Of a stretch of 64,000 nucleotides of DNA, positions 12,190 through 27,100 are shown piece by piece. The stretch is taken from assembly GCA_000727475.1 (NCBI GenBank), contig KL647289.1:1940798-2004797 (forward strand). Reading direction: 5' to 3'. The translations under genes and the position numbers were made by a program. This stretch comes from Sarcocystis neurona (taxonomy: Eukaryota; Apicomplexa; Conoidasida; Eucoccidiorida; Sarcocystidae). How positions within the stretch are numbered: the first letter of the stretch is position 1; each line of letters begins with the position of its first letter. Under the pieces are notes generated by a model. The model searched no databases. It worked only from the letters and a program-made list of their open reading frames with translations, and was not told where the DNA came from.

Positions 12190-15100
12190 TATGTTCGCAT
12201 GTGTTTCTGCAAACATTTCTCGTTATTTTGTGGCGTACAGCGTGTGTGTGTCTGTGTCGGTGTGTCTCTGTGTATCTCTGTCCGTCTCTCTGTGTGAACG
12301 TACATCCACACATATATATATATATATATATATGTATGGCTAGGTAGTTGTTTTTCCATAGTTAGGGGACTCAGCTGTATACTTGTACACATATCATATA
12401 TGTGTCCAGGTGTGAATCGCTGTCTGTGTGTGTCTGTGTCGTGAGTGCGTAGTTCGATCTGCAGTAGAAATGTTTGACTTCTACGGAAACTTTTCTCTTC
12501 TACGCAGTGGCTCGCATTCTTCGCGTTCCTGCCTCTCCGTCAGCTTTTGCACAGACGTGGATCTCTGTCCGTCAATATTCACCTCCTCTCTCTGCAGGCG
12601 CGTACCGCGATTCGACGGTCGACAACAGAAAGAATCTATTAACAGCAAAAGGCATACACTCAACCACAAAGCTGCCCTCTTCCCTTATATATATATTATA
12701 TGTCCCTACATATATATGTATATATAAGCACGTGTAATTCCTCCTATGATGTATATAAGATACGTGCGCATGCATGGGGTTGCACGTGATTACATGTAAA
12801 TGAAGATGCTCTTCACGCGTAACAGCCGTCGGCGTCGTCGAGAGAAGAGCGCAGTTTTGTGCTCTGTTCTGCTACTGCTGCTGATCTGCTGCTGCTGCTG
12901 ATCTGCTGCTGCTGCCGTTGTGCTGCTGATGCTCTGCTGCTGGTGTTTTGCTGCTGTTGTTCCGCCGGTGTTGGTCTGCTGGAATGCCTGCGTTTTGCAT
13001 GCAGGTGGGGTCAGGTGTTTATTTTGGATGCGCTGGCGACGTACGACCCGCCGACGCCGCGGGTGGCCGAGTCCGTTATCGACCGCGTGGTGCCTCGTCT
13101 TTCGCATGCCAATTCCGCAGGTGCGCTGTCCCCCCCTTCTGCGTGCGGCTTCTCTCGCATGCGCTGCTCTTTTCTGCCGCTCCCTTCCGCCTATTTCTGC
13201 CACTTCTGCTGCTCCAATTAGAACTGCAAGGACTACTGCCCCTGTGTACCATCTTCGTTCACGTTCTGCACCGGTCTTCACGCAAGTAGACACCTGCGTC
13301 TTCGCCACGCGGACAGCGTCGTCTCTGCAGTTCTGCGCGCCTGTACACATGCAGGTGGAAGTCTTTTCTGAAGAAGTCTGCCGCCACACCTTCTCGTCGG
13401 CGTCGATCTGTCTGTGTGTGTAGATATCTCAGCCCGCAGCATGCGCGGCCTTCGTATTACTGTGGGGAAGACATGCATGCACCTGCCTGTAGATGTTGCG
13501 GTCGCTCTGTCTGTTTCCCTTCCCTTCGACATGTAGGGAGACATTCTTTGTAGTGCTGCACGGATGAACGATGGAGCAGATCCGTCCGCGTATCTCCTGT
13601 CAGCTGCTGATACCGGCGAAATTTACCTGAGAGATGTGCATGCGTGCTAGTCTATATGCGTACACCAGTCCGCCCTCGACTCTCCCCAGCTCGTGAATAT
13701 GCTCACGAGAAAGAGAGAGATGTATATGCGCGTCCTAGTCTGGGTCAACAGATTCTCCGCTCGTTCGTGTGTAAGTGAGGGAGGGAGATATACAGCGTCC
13801 TGATCTAATTGCACTCCCTCGTCTTCCGGTGCAGGTGGGCAGCGCAGCAGCAGAGATCGTGGCGCCCGTTTCTCGGCCGCGTCCCTGCTCTTTCTCTTCC
13901 TGCCAAACCTCCCCGACACCACCGGGCCTGTGCAGCACGTGCATACGTATATATCTATCTGTTGGAGTCTGTGTATCTGTCTATCCATATGTGTCTCTCC
14001 ATCTGTCTACCTATCTATCTATCTACATAAGTATATGTATATGTGCACACGTCTCTTTCACGTAGGGGTGTATGTGTATGGATCGGAAGAGAGTGGTGCA
14101 GAGGAAGGTCGTATATACTTCGTCGCATGCGCGTGGAGAACGTCCGAGTGAGTTTCTCCTTTTCCCACACGCCAGAGTTGGAGTCCCTGCGAGAAAGAGA
14201 GAGGGACGCACTTGTGCTTCTGCGGCCCTTCTGTGCGGTGTACGTACACCGCGTCTTCTCTGCGTGTGTGTGGGGCGCCCGCGCCCGTGTGCGTGCAGTG
14301 GTGCTCTCGGCAATCAAAGTTATAATGAAGCTGCTTGACCGGTAAGTCCCTGCCTCATCAAAAACAGGGAACTGCAATATCTGTCACTCAGCCCAGGCCG
14401 CCGCAGAAAAACAGAAACTCTGACGCTGCCTCCGCATCCTCCTCTCCCCTTCTGTAGATGCGCACCAATACTCAGATACATATACCCATACACATATATA
14501 TATATAGGGGATAGAGAGGGAGAAGAGATCATAGACATACACCCATACACATATATATATATATAGGGGATAGAGAGGGAGACTGTATACATAATATACC
14601 TACATACGTGTATGCCTGGAGAGGGAGACAGAAAGAGAAGTGATGGAGAGAGGGAGAAGAGATCATATACATACACCTATACATTTATATATATATATGT
14701 ATATAAGGGAGAGATAGGGAGACTGTATATACATACCTACGTGCATGTATGCGTAGAGAGGGAGAGAGACAGAAGAGAGGTACAGAGGAAGAGGTAGATT
14801 ACATACATCTACCTATATATATATATACGGGGGAGAGACAGAGAGGAAGATTGTATGCACGTGTGTGTGTACATATATACATATGTGTATATATATATAT
14901 ATATGTAGCGAAGGGGGGTGTACGTATGTGTACACAATATGAAGTGACGTTATAGAGAAAGAGGGAGATTGTAAGAATATATATATATATATGTATGTGT
15001 ATCTGCTGTGTCCCTATATTGTATGCGTATATAGATATACATATGTATATATATACGTATCTATATGTATCAGTCTATACCTACGTACATACATACAGGT

Positions 15101-18100
15101 ATGTATATATATGTATATATGTATATGTATATCTGCTGTATCTCTGTATATAGTGAACGCGTGTGTATATACGGGTGTCCAGCGTATGTAGAGGTGGTGA
15201 CCCGGATCTGCATGTATCTTGCATCATAGGCGAGTTGCATGCCGTCCTGTACGGGATGCAGGTATTTGTAGGCAAATGTGCATATATATATGTATGCGTG
15301 TAATTGCTCTGTAGCATTCGTTGATTAATGCATGCAGGATATCTGTACCTCCGCGAGAAATAGGAGTGACTGCATGCAGAGGAGATAAAACGTGAAATTC
15401 TTTGCTTCTCCTACAGCGCTGCCTTCTTCCGCTCTGAAAGAAATCAGCTGCTTCTCTCACTTGTTAACGTCTTCCTCCAGTGTATCCTCTGCACCTGCGT
15501 TTCGTGTGCATTCATATATATATATATATATATACCTGTCTATGTATATATATGTATATGTGTATATCTGTGTATATATATATATATATGTCAGCAACAG
15601 AGGTAGGTTTGTTACCCCATGTTTGGCGTTTCTCACACGTGTACCAGGGCATGCGTATGTGTACGTGTAGCCGTCCTATGAGTGTATTAGTTCCTCCGCT
15701 TCTCCCCGCCCTCTGTGTGGGTCTGCGTTCGTGTGTGCAATTGTGTATATATAGCAGCAAGAGACGTGGGCGTGCCCGCACTCTCGCTGCGTCTCTTTTC
15801 TCGACTTCTTCACAAGAATTGCTGCTGCCAGACAGAAGTTGTGGCCGCGATTGACGACTCTCCAGGTTTTGCTTCCGCACAAAATTTGTATAGACAGGGG
15901 CGCGCGCAAGCCGGTGGACACTACGCTGCGACCTGCTGACGACTGCCCGGGTCTCCCTGCATGTGTGCTCCCCGACCCGGTCGTCAGCCGCCAAACCTGA
16001 GAATTCCTCACTTTTCCAGCTGTGCAGAAGGCTCAATAAGTCGGTGTGCATCGTGTTGCATCGTGTTGCTTCACTGCCCGAGAAACAAAAGGCCGCCTGC
16101 GTCCCCCCCTCGACGCTGCAGCGGCGGCTTTCTGATGCTGCCATCCGCTGAGGCGTCTCCTGGCGCTGGCGATAAATTCTCCTCTCTCTCTCTTACATAT
16201 TTGCTGCGCACCAACCCGGGAAACAAACCGGCGGGCGCACACGAGACAGACGCTATGTCTGCCCGTGTATATATATGTTTATATATGCGTTTGTGTGATA
16301 TATGTTGGTCGTCTCTATAATAGGTAGACGGATCCGGGTACACAGGTAGATTGGTAAGTGGCCAGGTATATAGATAAATAGGTAGGTATATGGCCAGATA
16401 GATAGGGCGACGGGCAGACAGACAGATACGAAGACCAAGAGGTGCATAGATACGTAGGGAGGTACGCAGATTCGTTGATAGGTTGGGTATTCAGGTAGTT
16501 AGATATATAGACAGGTACGCACGAAGATACACAGATATATGACTGACAGAGAGATAGATAGATCTTCACGAATGCTTTGGCACATGCATGTTGATCGACG
16601 GTGGTAACACCCGGTAAATTTGTCTTTCTCTTCTTCCATGTTTGTATGTGTCCCGCTCTTCTAGTATTTGTGTCTCTCTGTCTATATGTATGTATGTCAC
16701 TCTGGGAGGAGGCGTCCAGCATACAAGCTGCGCGCCTGCCTCGCGTAGAGAAATTTGGTGCAGCGCAGAGTCGTGAAGGCTGAGAAGAAGACGCGCCTCG
16801 CCATGACGGGCGCAGCAGGCGACGCATCTTCCCCACGTCCTCTCTCGTGTATTGTTGCTGTGGCTGCTGCGGCTCTCGCTACGCGCGGAAGTGCTGTCGC
16901 TGCCGCTGACTAGCTCTGATGCCTGCCGCGCTGCTCTCTGCTCCTGCTGCTGCTGCCTTCTGCTGCTGTTGCCTTCTGCTGCTGCTGCTGCGTTTTGCTG
17001 CTGCGCTGGCTCCGCGTTATGAGCCCGCTGCGCAGCACTGCCTCTTCTTTTGCTGCTGCTCGTTATTTGTGCGCCCTCCCCGTGTGTCTCCGCTGCTGTC
17101 AGCGCTGCTTGTGGGTTCCCGTATGCGTGCTCGGCTGCTGCTTGCTGCGTTCTGCGTGCGACTGTCTCTTCTTCTTTGTTCGTCTTGTCCTTCTTCGCTT
17201 TCCTCTGTTCATTTTCCCTTCTGCGGCCCGCTCTGTGCTCGTTTGTTCTCTGCTTTCTCCTTCAGTGTGACCAACCAGGAAGTGATACGAGCAGTGCAGC
17301 GGAAGCTCTGCCCTCCGCTCGTGACGCTGCTGTCGGCGGAGCCCGAGATACAATACGTTGCCTTGCGTAATATTGACTTGATAGTACAGAAGCGACCGAG
17401 CATCCTTGCGAACGAAATCAAGGTAAGAAAGGGAGAAAATCGCAGCAGGAGGCGGCTGGGGCCCAACGTCCCCAGAGGAAGAAGAGACAAGAAGAAGAGG
17501 AAGACAAAGTACGTGCGTGCTGCTGCAGAAAGATGGGACGAAAAGGGGAAGAGGGAAGAGATACAAGAATGAAAGAGTCGCACAGGTTCTGTGAAAAAGA
17601 CAAGGGAGAAGCACAGGTAAGACACGCGCGCATGCTGCTCTCAAGGACGAGTGCGCAAAGAGAAAGCAGTCGAAGAAAAACCAACAACTGGTGCCAGCAG
17701 CATCATGACCTGCTGCTGCTTCACGCAGAAGAAGAAAAAGAAGAGATGCCGCTGCTGCCGCTGTTGCAGTAGCCCCAGGTGCCAGGATGGTACCAGGGAA
17801 CAGACGCGGCAACAGCAGCTGCAGCACTCCTGTCCGTGCGGCAGCAGCAGCGGCTGGAGGAGCAGGAGGAGCAGCAGCAGTTTTTTGTGAGCAGCAGCAG
17901 GAGAGCAGCGCCACCACCAGCACTTGTCTTCATTAGGGGAGGATACACAGAGAGAGAACTCACAGAGAGAAGCAGCAGGCATAAGATACTGCAGAGCAAC
18001 GGCAGAGAAAGAAAGAAAGCAGCAGCAGCGGCAACAGCAACAGCGGCAACAGCAGCAGCGGCAACAGCAGCAGCGGCAGCAGTAGTAGCAGCAAGGTTTC

Positions 18101-21100
18101 TTCATGCGTACAAGAGACAGCAGGGGAGCAAAGCTTGCAGCAGCAGCCACAGGAGGAAGTAGTCGAGAGAAGCAGCAAGGCTTCAAGTACCAGAATCAAC
18201 ACGTCTAACCAGCGGGGCAAAAGTCTGCTGCAGTAGCACGTGTTGCTGCTGTGCTGCACAAAGGCAGTCGCCGCCAACAGCAGCAGCAGCGGCTGCTATA
18301 TTTTGTAGAGCTGCTGCTCTACAGAGTATATATAGATGTGCGTATGGGTATGTGTCGGAGTATCGGTTGTATTAATCTCTATTTCTATTAGAAGCCAGAG
18401 AGTTTCTGTGTATACACATATATGTGTATATGTGTTCACTCAGAAGCGAGCAAACCTCTGTGTATACATATATTTGTTGATGCGTATTTCTCTTGGAAGC
18501 CGCAGAGCCTCTGTACATATATATATATATATATTTACTGAGGTGTGTTTCTCTCAGAAGCGAGAGAGCCTCTGCAACTGTATATATATATATGCATATA
18601 CATACATATATATATATATATATGTATATATATGTATATATATACATATATTTGCTGAGGTGTGTTTCTCTCAGAAGCGAGAGAGCCTCTGCAACTGTGT
18701 ATATATATATATATATATATGCGTATACATATATGTATATATATATATATATATTTGTTGACGTATATTTCTCTTAAAAGCGAGAGAATCTGTGTAGATA
18801 TATATATATATATATGTATGTATCGTAAGAGCGAAAGGAAGCGTAGCAGCAGGTGCTGCTGTACATGTGTGTACACGGGAAGAGAGAAGAGGGAAAAAGG
18901 ACGACACGTGGCATGTCCTGCTGCTCTTCGTAGAGAAGCGGAGGCAGACACGTTATCCCCCGCAGCAGAATGAACTGCAGAGGCACCTGCAGCCGTGTAG
19001 AGCTGCGTTGCTGCAGCAGCAGTAGCAGCAGCGGTCGCGGGGCCTGCTACTCTTCGCGTGTGGGTGTGCCAGGCTGCGCGTGCAACAGCAGCTGCAGCCA
19101 CACTTTTTATGTGGTCGAGAAGGAAGGCAGCAGTTCGTTTGCCTGGTGTGGTACATCCCTCTGGAGACGAGACGAAGCAGCGACAGCCGCAGCAGCTTCT
19201 GCCACTTGTTCCGCCAATGCAGAAGAAAAGCAGCAGCAGCAGCTCGATATAGCAGCAGCAGTTCCTGTGGACAGCGTCGGCAGGACGTACCTTCAAATGG
19301 AGAGGCAATGTCCCCGAGTGTGTGAGCTACCTCCGTGATTGCAGCTTGCATGCAAGAATTTCCTCCCTTGGCAGAGAATCACATACATGTATATGTGTCA
19401 AAATTTATGTATATGTATATGTATAGGGAGAGAGAGAGAGAGAAATCGACGCCATAGGGGGAGAGAGTGAAGGGCACAGCAGTGGCACAGAAGGACGCGG
19501 AGAGGGCAGGGCACAAAGGGAGAAGAGAGACCACGCGGTAAAGGAGCAGAACGGTTCTAATACGCAGCAGCAGCAGCAACCAGGATGGGCTGTGGTTCTT
19601 GTTCTGTCGCGGGGCCGCCGTGCTGCTGCTGGTGCTGGAACGTGCCGACGAGTGACTGTTCGAGAAGAGCAGCAGCAGTGGGCTGACGGCTGCTTCTCCT
19701 TCGCTTCTGTGGGCGCGGGCCGTTTTCCGTACTAGGAGAGGAGGAGAGGGAGACACAGAAGCAGTCTGTCGTGAAGGGCCTATCGACGTGTATTCACTGC
19801 CTCACGTGGGTGCATGCACGTGGCTTATCTCCTTCGCATCGCTCTGCATGCATTTGTGGAGTTCAATCTCGTTATCGCGGTGGAGAACCAGCTGCATGCG
19901 GAAAAGAGCCAGCGCAACAGCAGCAGAAAATGTTCTTCCTTTGTCTGTCCGTTGCATGCGGCAGGGAATTCTCTCTTGTGTGTCCAGCAGCGAGAGTCTC
20001 CTTCTCTTCTTTCTCTATTGCGTGCAGGTCTTCTTTTGCAAGTACAACGACCCGGTGTATGTGAAGCTCGAGAAGCTCGAGGTGCTTGTGCGCCTCGCGT
20101 CGGAGAGAAATGTGGACCAGGTGCCTCCTCTTAATTTCTCCTGCTGCTTCTTCACGCGTTCCTCTGGTCCCGTCTCCTACTTTCCTTTCTGTCTGTATCC
20201 CTTTCTCTCTCGCTGTGTCGCTCGCGTCTCGTGCGTGCATGCCCTTCCGCGCTGCTGACTTCGTCTGTCTCTTCCAGCCGCACGTCCAGCGCTTGGCGCA
20301 AACGCCCGGCCTGTTTATGAGAAATGACTTTGCGTGGGTGGCGCAGTATGCGTCTCCCGAGTTCTTCGCGCGCCGGACTTCACACAAATCGCGTCTGTCT
20401 CCTTCTCCGGGGGCCCGCGACTCGCCCGCCGGCCGCTCGTTTCCTCAAGCTGCTGCTGCTGCGGTTGGTGATGGGTTGCTGTTGCTGCTGCCCTCCGCTC
20501 GGCCTGCTGGTGCTGTGGCTGCTCGTCTTCCACTTGCTACTGCAGCTCCTGCTGTTGCGTCATGCGCTCTCTCTCCTGCTGCTCGCTCTTTCCCCTGTTG
20601 CTGCTGCTGCTGCTCGGTCTCGCCCTCTGCTACTGCGATCGCTCCTTCCTCTGCTGCTGTCCTCTGTCTGGGTCTGCTGCCGCTGCTTTCTCAAGTAAAC
20701 GGCTACGCATTTGCACATCTTACGAGGCTTCCGTAAGTCGTCTTGATAGAGAGTTCTTGTTCGTTGTGTGTAGACGTTGCCGCATGCGTTGGGAGCGTCT
20801 ACGCGGAGAACAGCAGTCTGCCTGTACTCGTGTGGTGGGTCCCCAGAAGAAGTGCCAAAACTCGCCATTTCCTTTTTCTTTTTCTCCTTCGTTGAGACTA
20901 CGTCTTTTCCGTACGCATCTACAGTGAAGCACATGCACGTGCTAGGCTACCGTGTCTACGCGTGCACGTGTATCACACCTACACATATCTACACGTACAC
21001 ATGCCTATATATATACGTCACACACACATACCTGTGTATATATATATGCGTCTTCTTGCAGCGTGTCTCGCATGCTTCGCTCTTGCTATAGAGAGGTCTG

Positions 21101-24100
21101 TGGAAGGAAGTTATTTTGCATGCGGGGGAGTGTGCGGGGCGTCACGAGGAACTGCAGCAGAAGTGAGCTGCATGCGTGCTGCTGCACTTGCATTTTCTTT
21201 TTTTTTATTTTGAGCTTGGGAGTGCGTCGTGCACACACAAACATATGTCTATGTTGTTGGGCGACTCGCGCATGCATCTGAGGCGTTTTTTCCCGTGGAA
21301 AGCCCGCCGACGCATGCGTGTGTGTCCGCGCGGGGCGAGACGCGCAGAAGACGCAGCGCGTCACGCAGCCGGCATAACGCTGCTTCACACAGAACGCGTT
21401 TGCCCGCAGGTAGTGAGCGAGCTGCGGGAATATGCCACGGAGGTAGACGTGGACTTCGTGAGGAAGGCCGTCCGCTCCGTCGGTCGCTGTGCCCTGAAAC
21501 TCGAAAGCGCAGCAGGTCGCTGCCTCTCCGTCCTTCTTAGTCTCATCCACACCAAGGTCAACTACGTCGTCCAAGAGGCCGTTGTTGTCGTGAAGGACAT
21601 TTTTAGGTACGTTGGACGCCACGCCCTTTCTCCCTATGTTTGGCTTTGCATGCAGATGCCGCTGGGAAGCGAAGTAGCAAGACGTATATGTATACAGATA
21701 TGTGTATTTATGTGTAGTTGTATTTGCGTGCATCCGTGGGGTGCGGAGACACCCAGGAGTGTACACATACATATAAATATACATGTGTATATATATACAT
21801 GGGTGTAGTAGTGGGGCGCGGACTCAGCTACCAGCATCTGCCTGTACGTGTGTGTATGTGTGGTGGTGTGTTTCGGTGAGGAAGTTCGTTTGTCCTGAAA
21901 AGTCTAGTACGTGGATGTGAACATGCGGAGGTATACAGACAACCTGTTGAGGTGTGCAGACAGCCGGTTGTGGTGTACAGACAGCGGGTTGCGGTGTACA
22001 GGCAGGGGAATGCGGAACACGTGTTAGAAGAAGTGTGTGACTCGTGCGATTTGCCCGGGTGCGCACAAGTGTGTGATTATTAGGGAAGGTAGGATTACGC
22101 GAGTACGTAAAAATGGACGAAGGAAGCGAGAAGCAGCTTGTCGTAGGGTGGAGGCCGAGCCAGTTTTGTGCGCTGCTGCATGCGTTCCGGCGAACTCTGC
22201 TGTGTGGCAAGCGCACCCTCTCAGTGAGACGTGCATGCGCCAGACGATGCCATGCCCTTGTGCTTGTATGTAGCGAGGGGCACGCGGCAGCCGCAGATAT
22301 ACATAGAGATGCATGCGGCAGCTGTGGGCGTACAGTGACATGCATGCAGATGTATTCATATGGGGCGTGCAGATGTAGGATTATAGAGCGTTGCATGCAA
22401 ATCGATGATTCACGGGGTGCCTGCGGACACCGGTGCATGCACGCAGTTTGCGTGTGTACGTATATGTGTATATGTATTATTTACGAAGGCGCGTGCATGC
22501 GCGTGGGGGCACGCATGTGGGTGTTAATCCACCGGTGCGTGTAGAGACGCATGCAGCGGCGCCTCATTCAGGATAGAGGTCCAGGCAGCTCATTTTGACG
22601 ATGCACGCGCAGGTGCTGGACGTGCCGCATGCAGATGTCGACATACTCTCTCTATATATGTATATATACATATATATGTAGAGAGAGAGCGGCAATACAG
22701 GGAAGACCGGGTTATTAATGTAGATGGATGAACATGGCGAGACGGACAGTAGCGGTCGTAGACAGCAGGATGCTGCGTTCTTGGTGAAATGGCGTGCATG
22801 CAGGAAATACCCAAATCAGTTCGACTCGATGATTCCGCGGCTCTGCGAAGATCTCGACGCCCTTTACGAACCCGCAGCCAAGGCCTCCATGGTGTGGATC
22901 CTCGGTGAGCACGCGGCGCAGCAGCAGGGACGGTGGCAGCAGAGAGAGGAACAGCACTAACGGTATCAGCAGAGAGGGGATAAGTAGCAGCCGTGGCAGC
23001 AGAGAGGGGAACAGCAGCAGCGGCAGCAGCAGTAGCGGCAGCAGCAGCGGCAGCAGGAGAGCACATGTGCTCGGTTCTTGGCTTCTCTAGGCGCTGCTGT
23101 GTTTTCGTGCGTGGGGGCCCGTAAACACGAACGCATGCTCGCATGCCTATTGACGTGCACGCGCGCGTTTTTCCTCCTGAAGCAGTTGAGAAACATGAAT
23201 ATCGGTAGAGCGGGCAGAGAGACGCGTTCTGTCTCTCTCCACTGCGTTGCACCGGGGAAGGAAAAGCAACACTTCCGCATATGTGTGTATACAGGTAGAG
23301 ATATGCTCGCCACCATGAAAATTTTCTCTTGACAAAGAAGTCCACATTGCTGATGCCGGGCTTCCCCTGCTGGTGCCAGAGACGCGCAGACCTTCGGCGT
23401 CTGCACGACAGATGGGCCTGCCCCACACCTTCACGCGTCCCAACGTGATACAGCTGCCTCCGTACATTCTCCTGCATGCAAAGGCAGGACGTCTGCACAG
23501 ATTTATGTATGTATGATATATATGTATGCATGTGTGTGTACGTACGCATGCACGTATATGTATGTACGCATGCGTACATGTATACATGTACGCATGCATG
23601 TGTGTGTATGTACGCATGCATGTATATGTGGGTCCATTTATGTATTTGTGGACGTATGCGTGTATGTTTGTAGGTATACGTGTGTGCATGCGTCTATGTG
23701 TGTGTGCAAATATTAATGTACGTGCCTGTGTATGTGCTTGTGAAGAGAGAGAAATTTGTATATGCCCGTGTGTGCGTGTGCCGGGAGGCCTTGCAGCAGG
23801 ATGAGAGGGAAGTCAGCGGTGGACGCTTCCGGCTTTGCGTCTGCTGAAGCGTGTGGGGGAACCGCGCAGGATGCATGCGCGGCCGAACACGCCTGTCACC
23901 AAACGCACATGCTGGCGCGTACCACATACAGAGAGAGACAGACATACGTATACATACGTGTATATATACATATATATGTATATATAGAGAGAGAGGAAAA
24001 GATGAACAGGCGGATGAATAGGTGGATGTAGACACCTGTGTATAGACATGTGAACGGAAATTACAGATCCATATACATCTGTAAATATTCACACAGATAG

Positions 24101-27100
24101 AGACATAGGTGGTTGGATGTCGACTCGTATGTGTGGACACACATGCAGATTAAACACACATAGTATATGTGCAGACAACTATATATACTCACAGGTAGAC
24201 AGAGAGGTAAAGACAAGCAGGTATAGATATGGGCAGGAGAAACTTGAGGTACGTTTGTGCATGCAGCAGTGCAGCCTTGTGGCTGCGCTGTTACGCTGCT
24301 ACGCTGCTGCATGCGTTTGCGGCACATGCTTCTATTTGGATATATGCGCTGTTGAGTGCAGATACTCCTGCTGCTTGTTTCTTTTTCTGCTTTCCGCGAG
24401 ACGTGAGGCGCGGCCGCGTTTCCTCGTCTCCTTTTCCTTCCTTCTGAAGTTCTTCCCCTTCCGTGCGTCTTTTTGTTTGCCATCCTCCTCCTTTTCTTCT
24501 TCCGCGTCCTTCGGCTTTCTCTGTAATTGCGTCCGTTGACGTTTTTGCCAGTCTTTGGTGCGTCCACCCCAACGGGCTTTTCACCGGTTGCAGGTGAGTA
24601 CGTGGACTGCATCCCGAACGCCGAGAAGCTGCTGGAGACGTTCCTTGAAACGTTTATCGAGGAGCCGTCACCGGTGCAACTGCAGCTCCTTACTGCTGCT
24701 GTGAAGATCTACTTGAAACGGCCTGCCCATACAAAGCAGCTGGTCACCGCCGTTCTGGAGAAGGCGACAGACGAAGGATTTAACGCAGACTTGAGAGACA
24801 GAGGTACAAGTTACGTCGCATGCATTGCTGCACCGCTCAGTTCTGTCCCACACGCTGCTGTGTTGCTGGGACGGGCAGGGGAGAGAAAGTGAGGCAAAGG
24901 GCTTTGCAGGCACCCGCTCTCCTGTGGTGTACGTACACTACGTGTACATCTACATGTGTGTCTCTCTATCTGTCTCGTCTCTGGACGTGCTTGTGCACAT
25001 ATACGTATGTATCTGCAAGTTACTTTCGTGCTACTGCGTCGAGAGAGAGAGACGTGTGGATCGCCTGATGATTAGGCGTGCTGCGCTTGCTGTAGCGTCT
25101 CGTGGGTCGTTTGCAACTCGCCTTCTTTTAGGTGTACGTACACCCGGCGACGTCGTCGTTGTCGGCAGGCAGCAGCGCACCGCGTGTTGGAAGGGAGATG
25201 CCTTCCTCCGAGCCTCTGTCGCAAACGCGTCTCTATTTGTGCGACAGAGAAACAAATTTTCGCTGCCTTTCTGCAGTCGGTAGAGGGCGGTGGACGTACA
25301 GCCCACGTACGTGGCAGCTGCGCGCTGTCCTGCAGCAGCCGCTGGGTGACGGTTTCTCCTAGCGTCCTGCCTCTCGCGCGTTCAAAGCGTGTCTCTTATC
25401 GCCGACTTTTCTCCTGCCAGCCCGTCTTCCCCGTTCTTCCGCCTGTGCTGCTGCTGCTCCAGCGTCCCGTCGCCCCACAAGAGACCTCGCGTCTGCTGTT
25501 GCTGCTGCTGCTGCAGTTTGTGCTGCGCTAGACACACGGTTCTCTCGTAGATTCTGAACTCGCTTTTTCTGCGTGCGCGTCTGTTGGGGGCTGTGCAGTG
25601 TGCACGTGTCTTCTGTCTGAGAAAGAAGGACCTCGAGACGGGCGGTTGTTGCTGCTACTTTTTTGCTGTTGATTCTCTTCACCCTCCTTCACTGCTGCTA
25701 CTGTTGCGACTGCTCCTGCGCCGCGTGCTGATGTAGCTGCCTCTGGTGATGCTGCCGGTGGGGTTGCTGCGGCTGCCGTCAATATGCCGGCTCCTTTACC
25801 GTCGTGCACGCGTCGCTATTCGTTCTCGTATGCTGCTGCTGCTGCCACACCTGCTGCGGCTATGTGGGGTACTGCGCCTGCTGTTGTTGCCACCACGTGT
25901 GCTGTGGGACGGCCTCTCGTGGTGGTGGCTGCTGGTGATGCTGCGGTAGCGCATGCCGCTCAAGCTGCTGAGGCTTCGCCTGCTGCTGCTGCTGCTACGG
26001 CAGCTCTTGCTGTAGCGGAAGCCGCTGGCGGACTGCTGTTGCTGCTGCTTAGGTGGCTGCTGCTGTAGCTGCGGCTGCTGGCCGCCTGCTGCTTCTGCGA
26101 CTGCTGGCGTGGCTGGTGCTGTAACTGGTGCTTCGGAGGGCGCTGCTGCTGCTGCTTTGGTGACTGCAGCTGTGGCTGATGCTTCTGGCGACCTGCTGAT
26201 GCTGCTGGCGACCTGCTGCTGCTGCCCGTCGGACGGCTTTTGCTGCGTCTGCGGCATGTGGAGGTCCTGGGGACCGCGTGGCGCAAGTGTTGCTGTGGCG
26301 CGCCGCCTTATGCAGGTGTCGCTGCATCCGCTGCAGTAGCTGCTGTGACTGCTGCGTCGGTTGGTGGCGCTGCTGCAGCGTCTACGGGTTTGATTCAATC
26401 GCCTGGGTGTTGCCGTGTCTCGGCAGGTGTGTTTGCTGCGATCCGGGAGAAGCTGCTACTTCTCCGCGGCTGCACGTGGTGGTACTGCTTGCCGGAGGTG
26501 ACGCTGCAGCTGCCTGTGCTGCGGTTGCTGCTCCTTTTCGTGCTGGTGTTGCTGCTCTTCTTCTTGCTACTGCTGCTGCCGGGGTGGTGATGTCCGTGTG
26601 CTGCTGGTGCTGCAGCGTATATCTACTGGCGCATGCTGTCTCGCGACCCTGAGGCCTCGAAGAAAGTTATTCTCGCGCCGAAGCCACCCATCAACGACGA
26701 CGCGGATGCGCTGGACTACAAAACACTGGACGTTCTGATAGGTACACTGCCCGCTCCCCACACGTACATCACAGACGAACACGTGTGTGAGGAGGTGCGC
26801 GCGCATGCAAACAGACGTTGCCGCTTTGCAGAGACTTTTCCGCGGCTCCACAGAAGCGACGTAGTTATACCGCGCTACAGCACGTAGATGGCCCCCGTAT
26901 ATATCTATATACAGGCGCATGTGTGTGGGTGTGCATCTATGCGAGCATAGTAGAGACGCATATGTGTGTGTATATGTCTATGTATATGAAGAGAGAGAGA
27001 CACAGAGAAAGCCCGAGTATGCGCATGCGCGTGTTAATAGGCAGAGAGAGCAGCGGAGAGTCCGTGGGGATGGCTGCATGTCTGTCCTACGCTGCTGATC

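Larger units (their letters stand above)
6713..26741 (+). other. Beta-adaptin trunk (HEAT/armadillo repeats), exons 1-12
   Basis: These exons encode about residues 1-566 and align without gaps of note to the helical-solenoid trunk of beta-1/2 adaptins from the initiator Met onward. Recognisable blocks in order are [117 protein letters not shown] and [18 protein letters not shown] (the last spans exons 12-13). The trunk packs against the other AP subunits and binds cargo signals with them. No key block is missing. Exon 6 is only 43 nt. Confidence 0.92.

Noticed and set aside
16919..17265. In-frame extension upstream of adaptin exon 7
   Set aside because: Family homology begins at the CTTCAG acceptor (17265); upstream residues are Cys/Leu/Ala from CTG repeats.
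25796..26398. Open frames of 100-200 codons on both strands in the CTG block
   Set aside because: Residues are Ser/Ala/Gln or Leu/Cys runs from the repeat; the block lies inside intron 11 between two firm adaptin exons.
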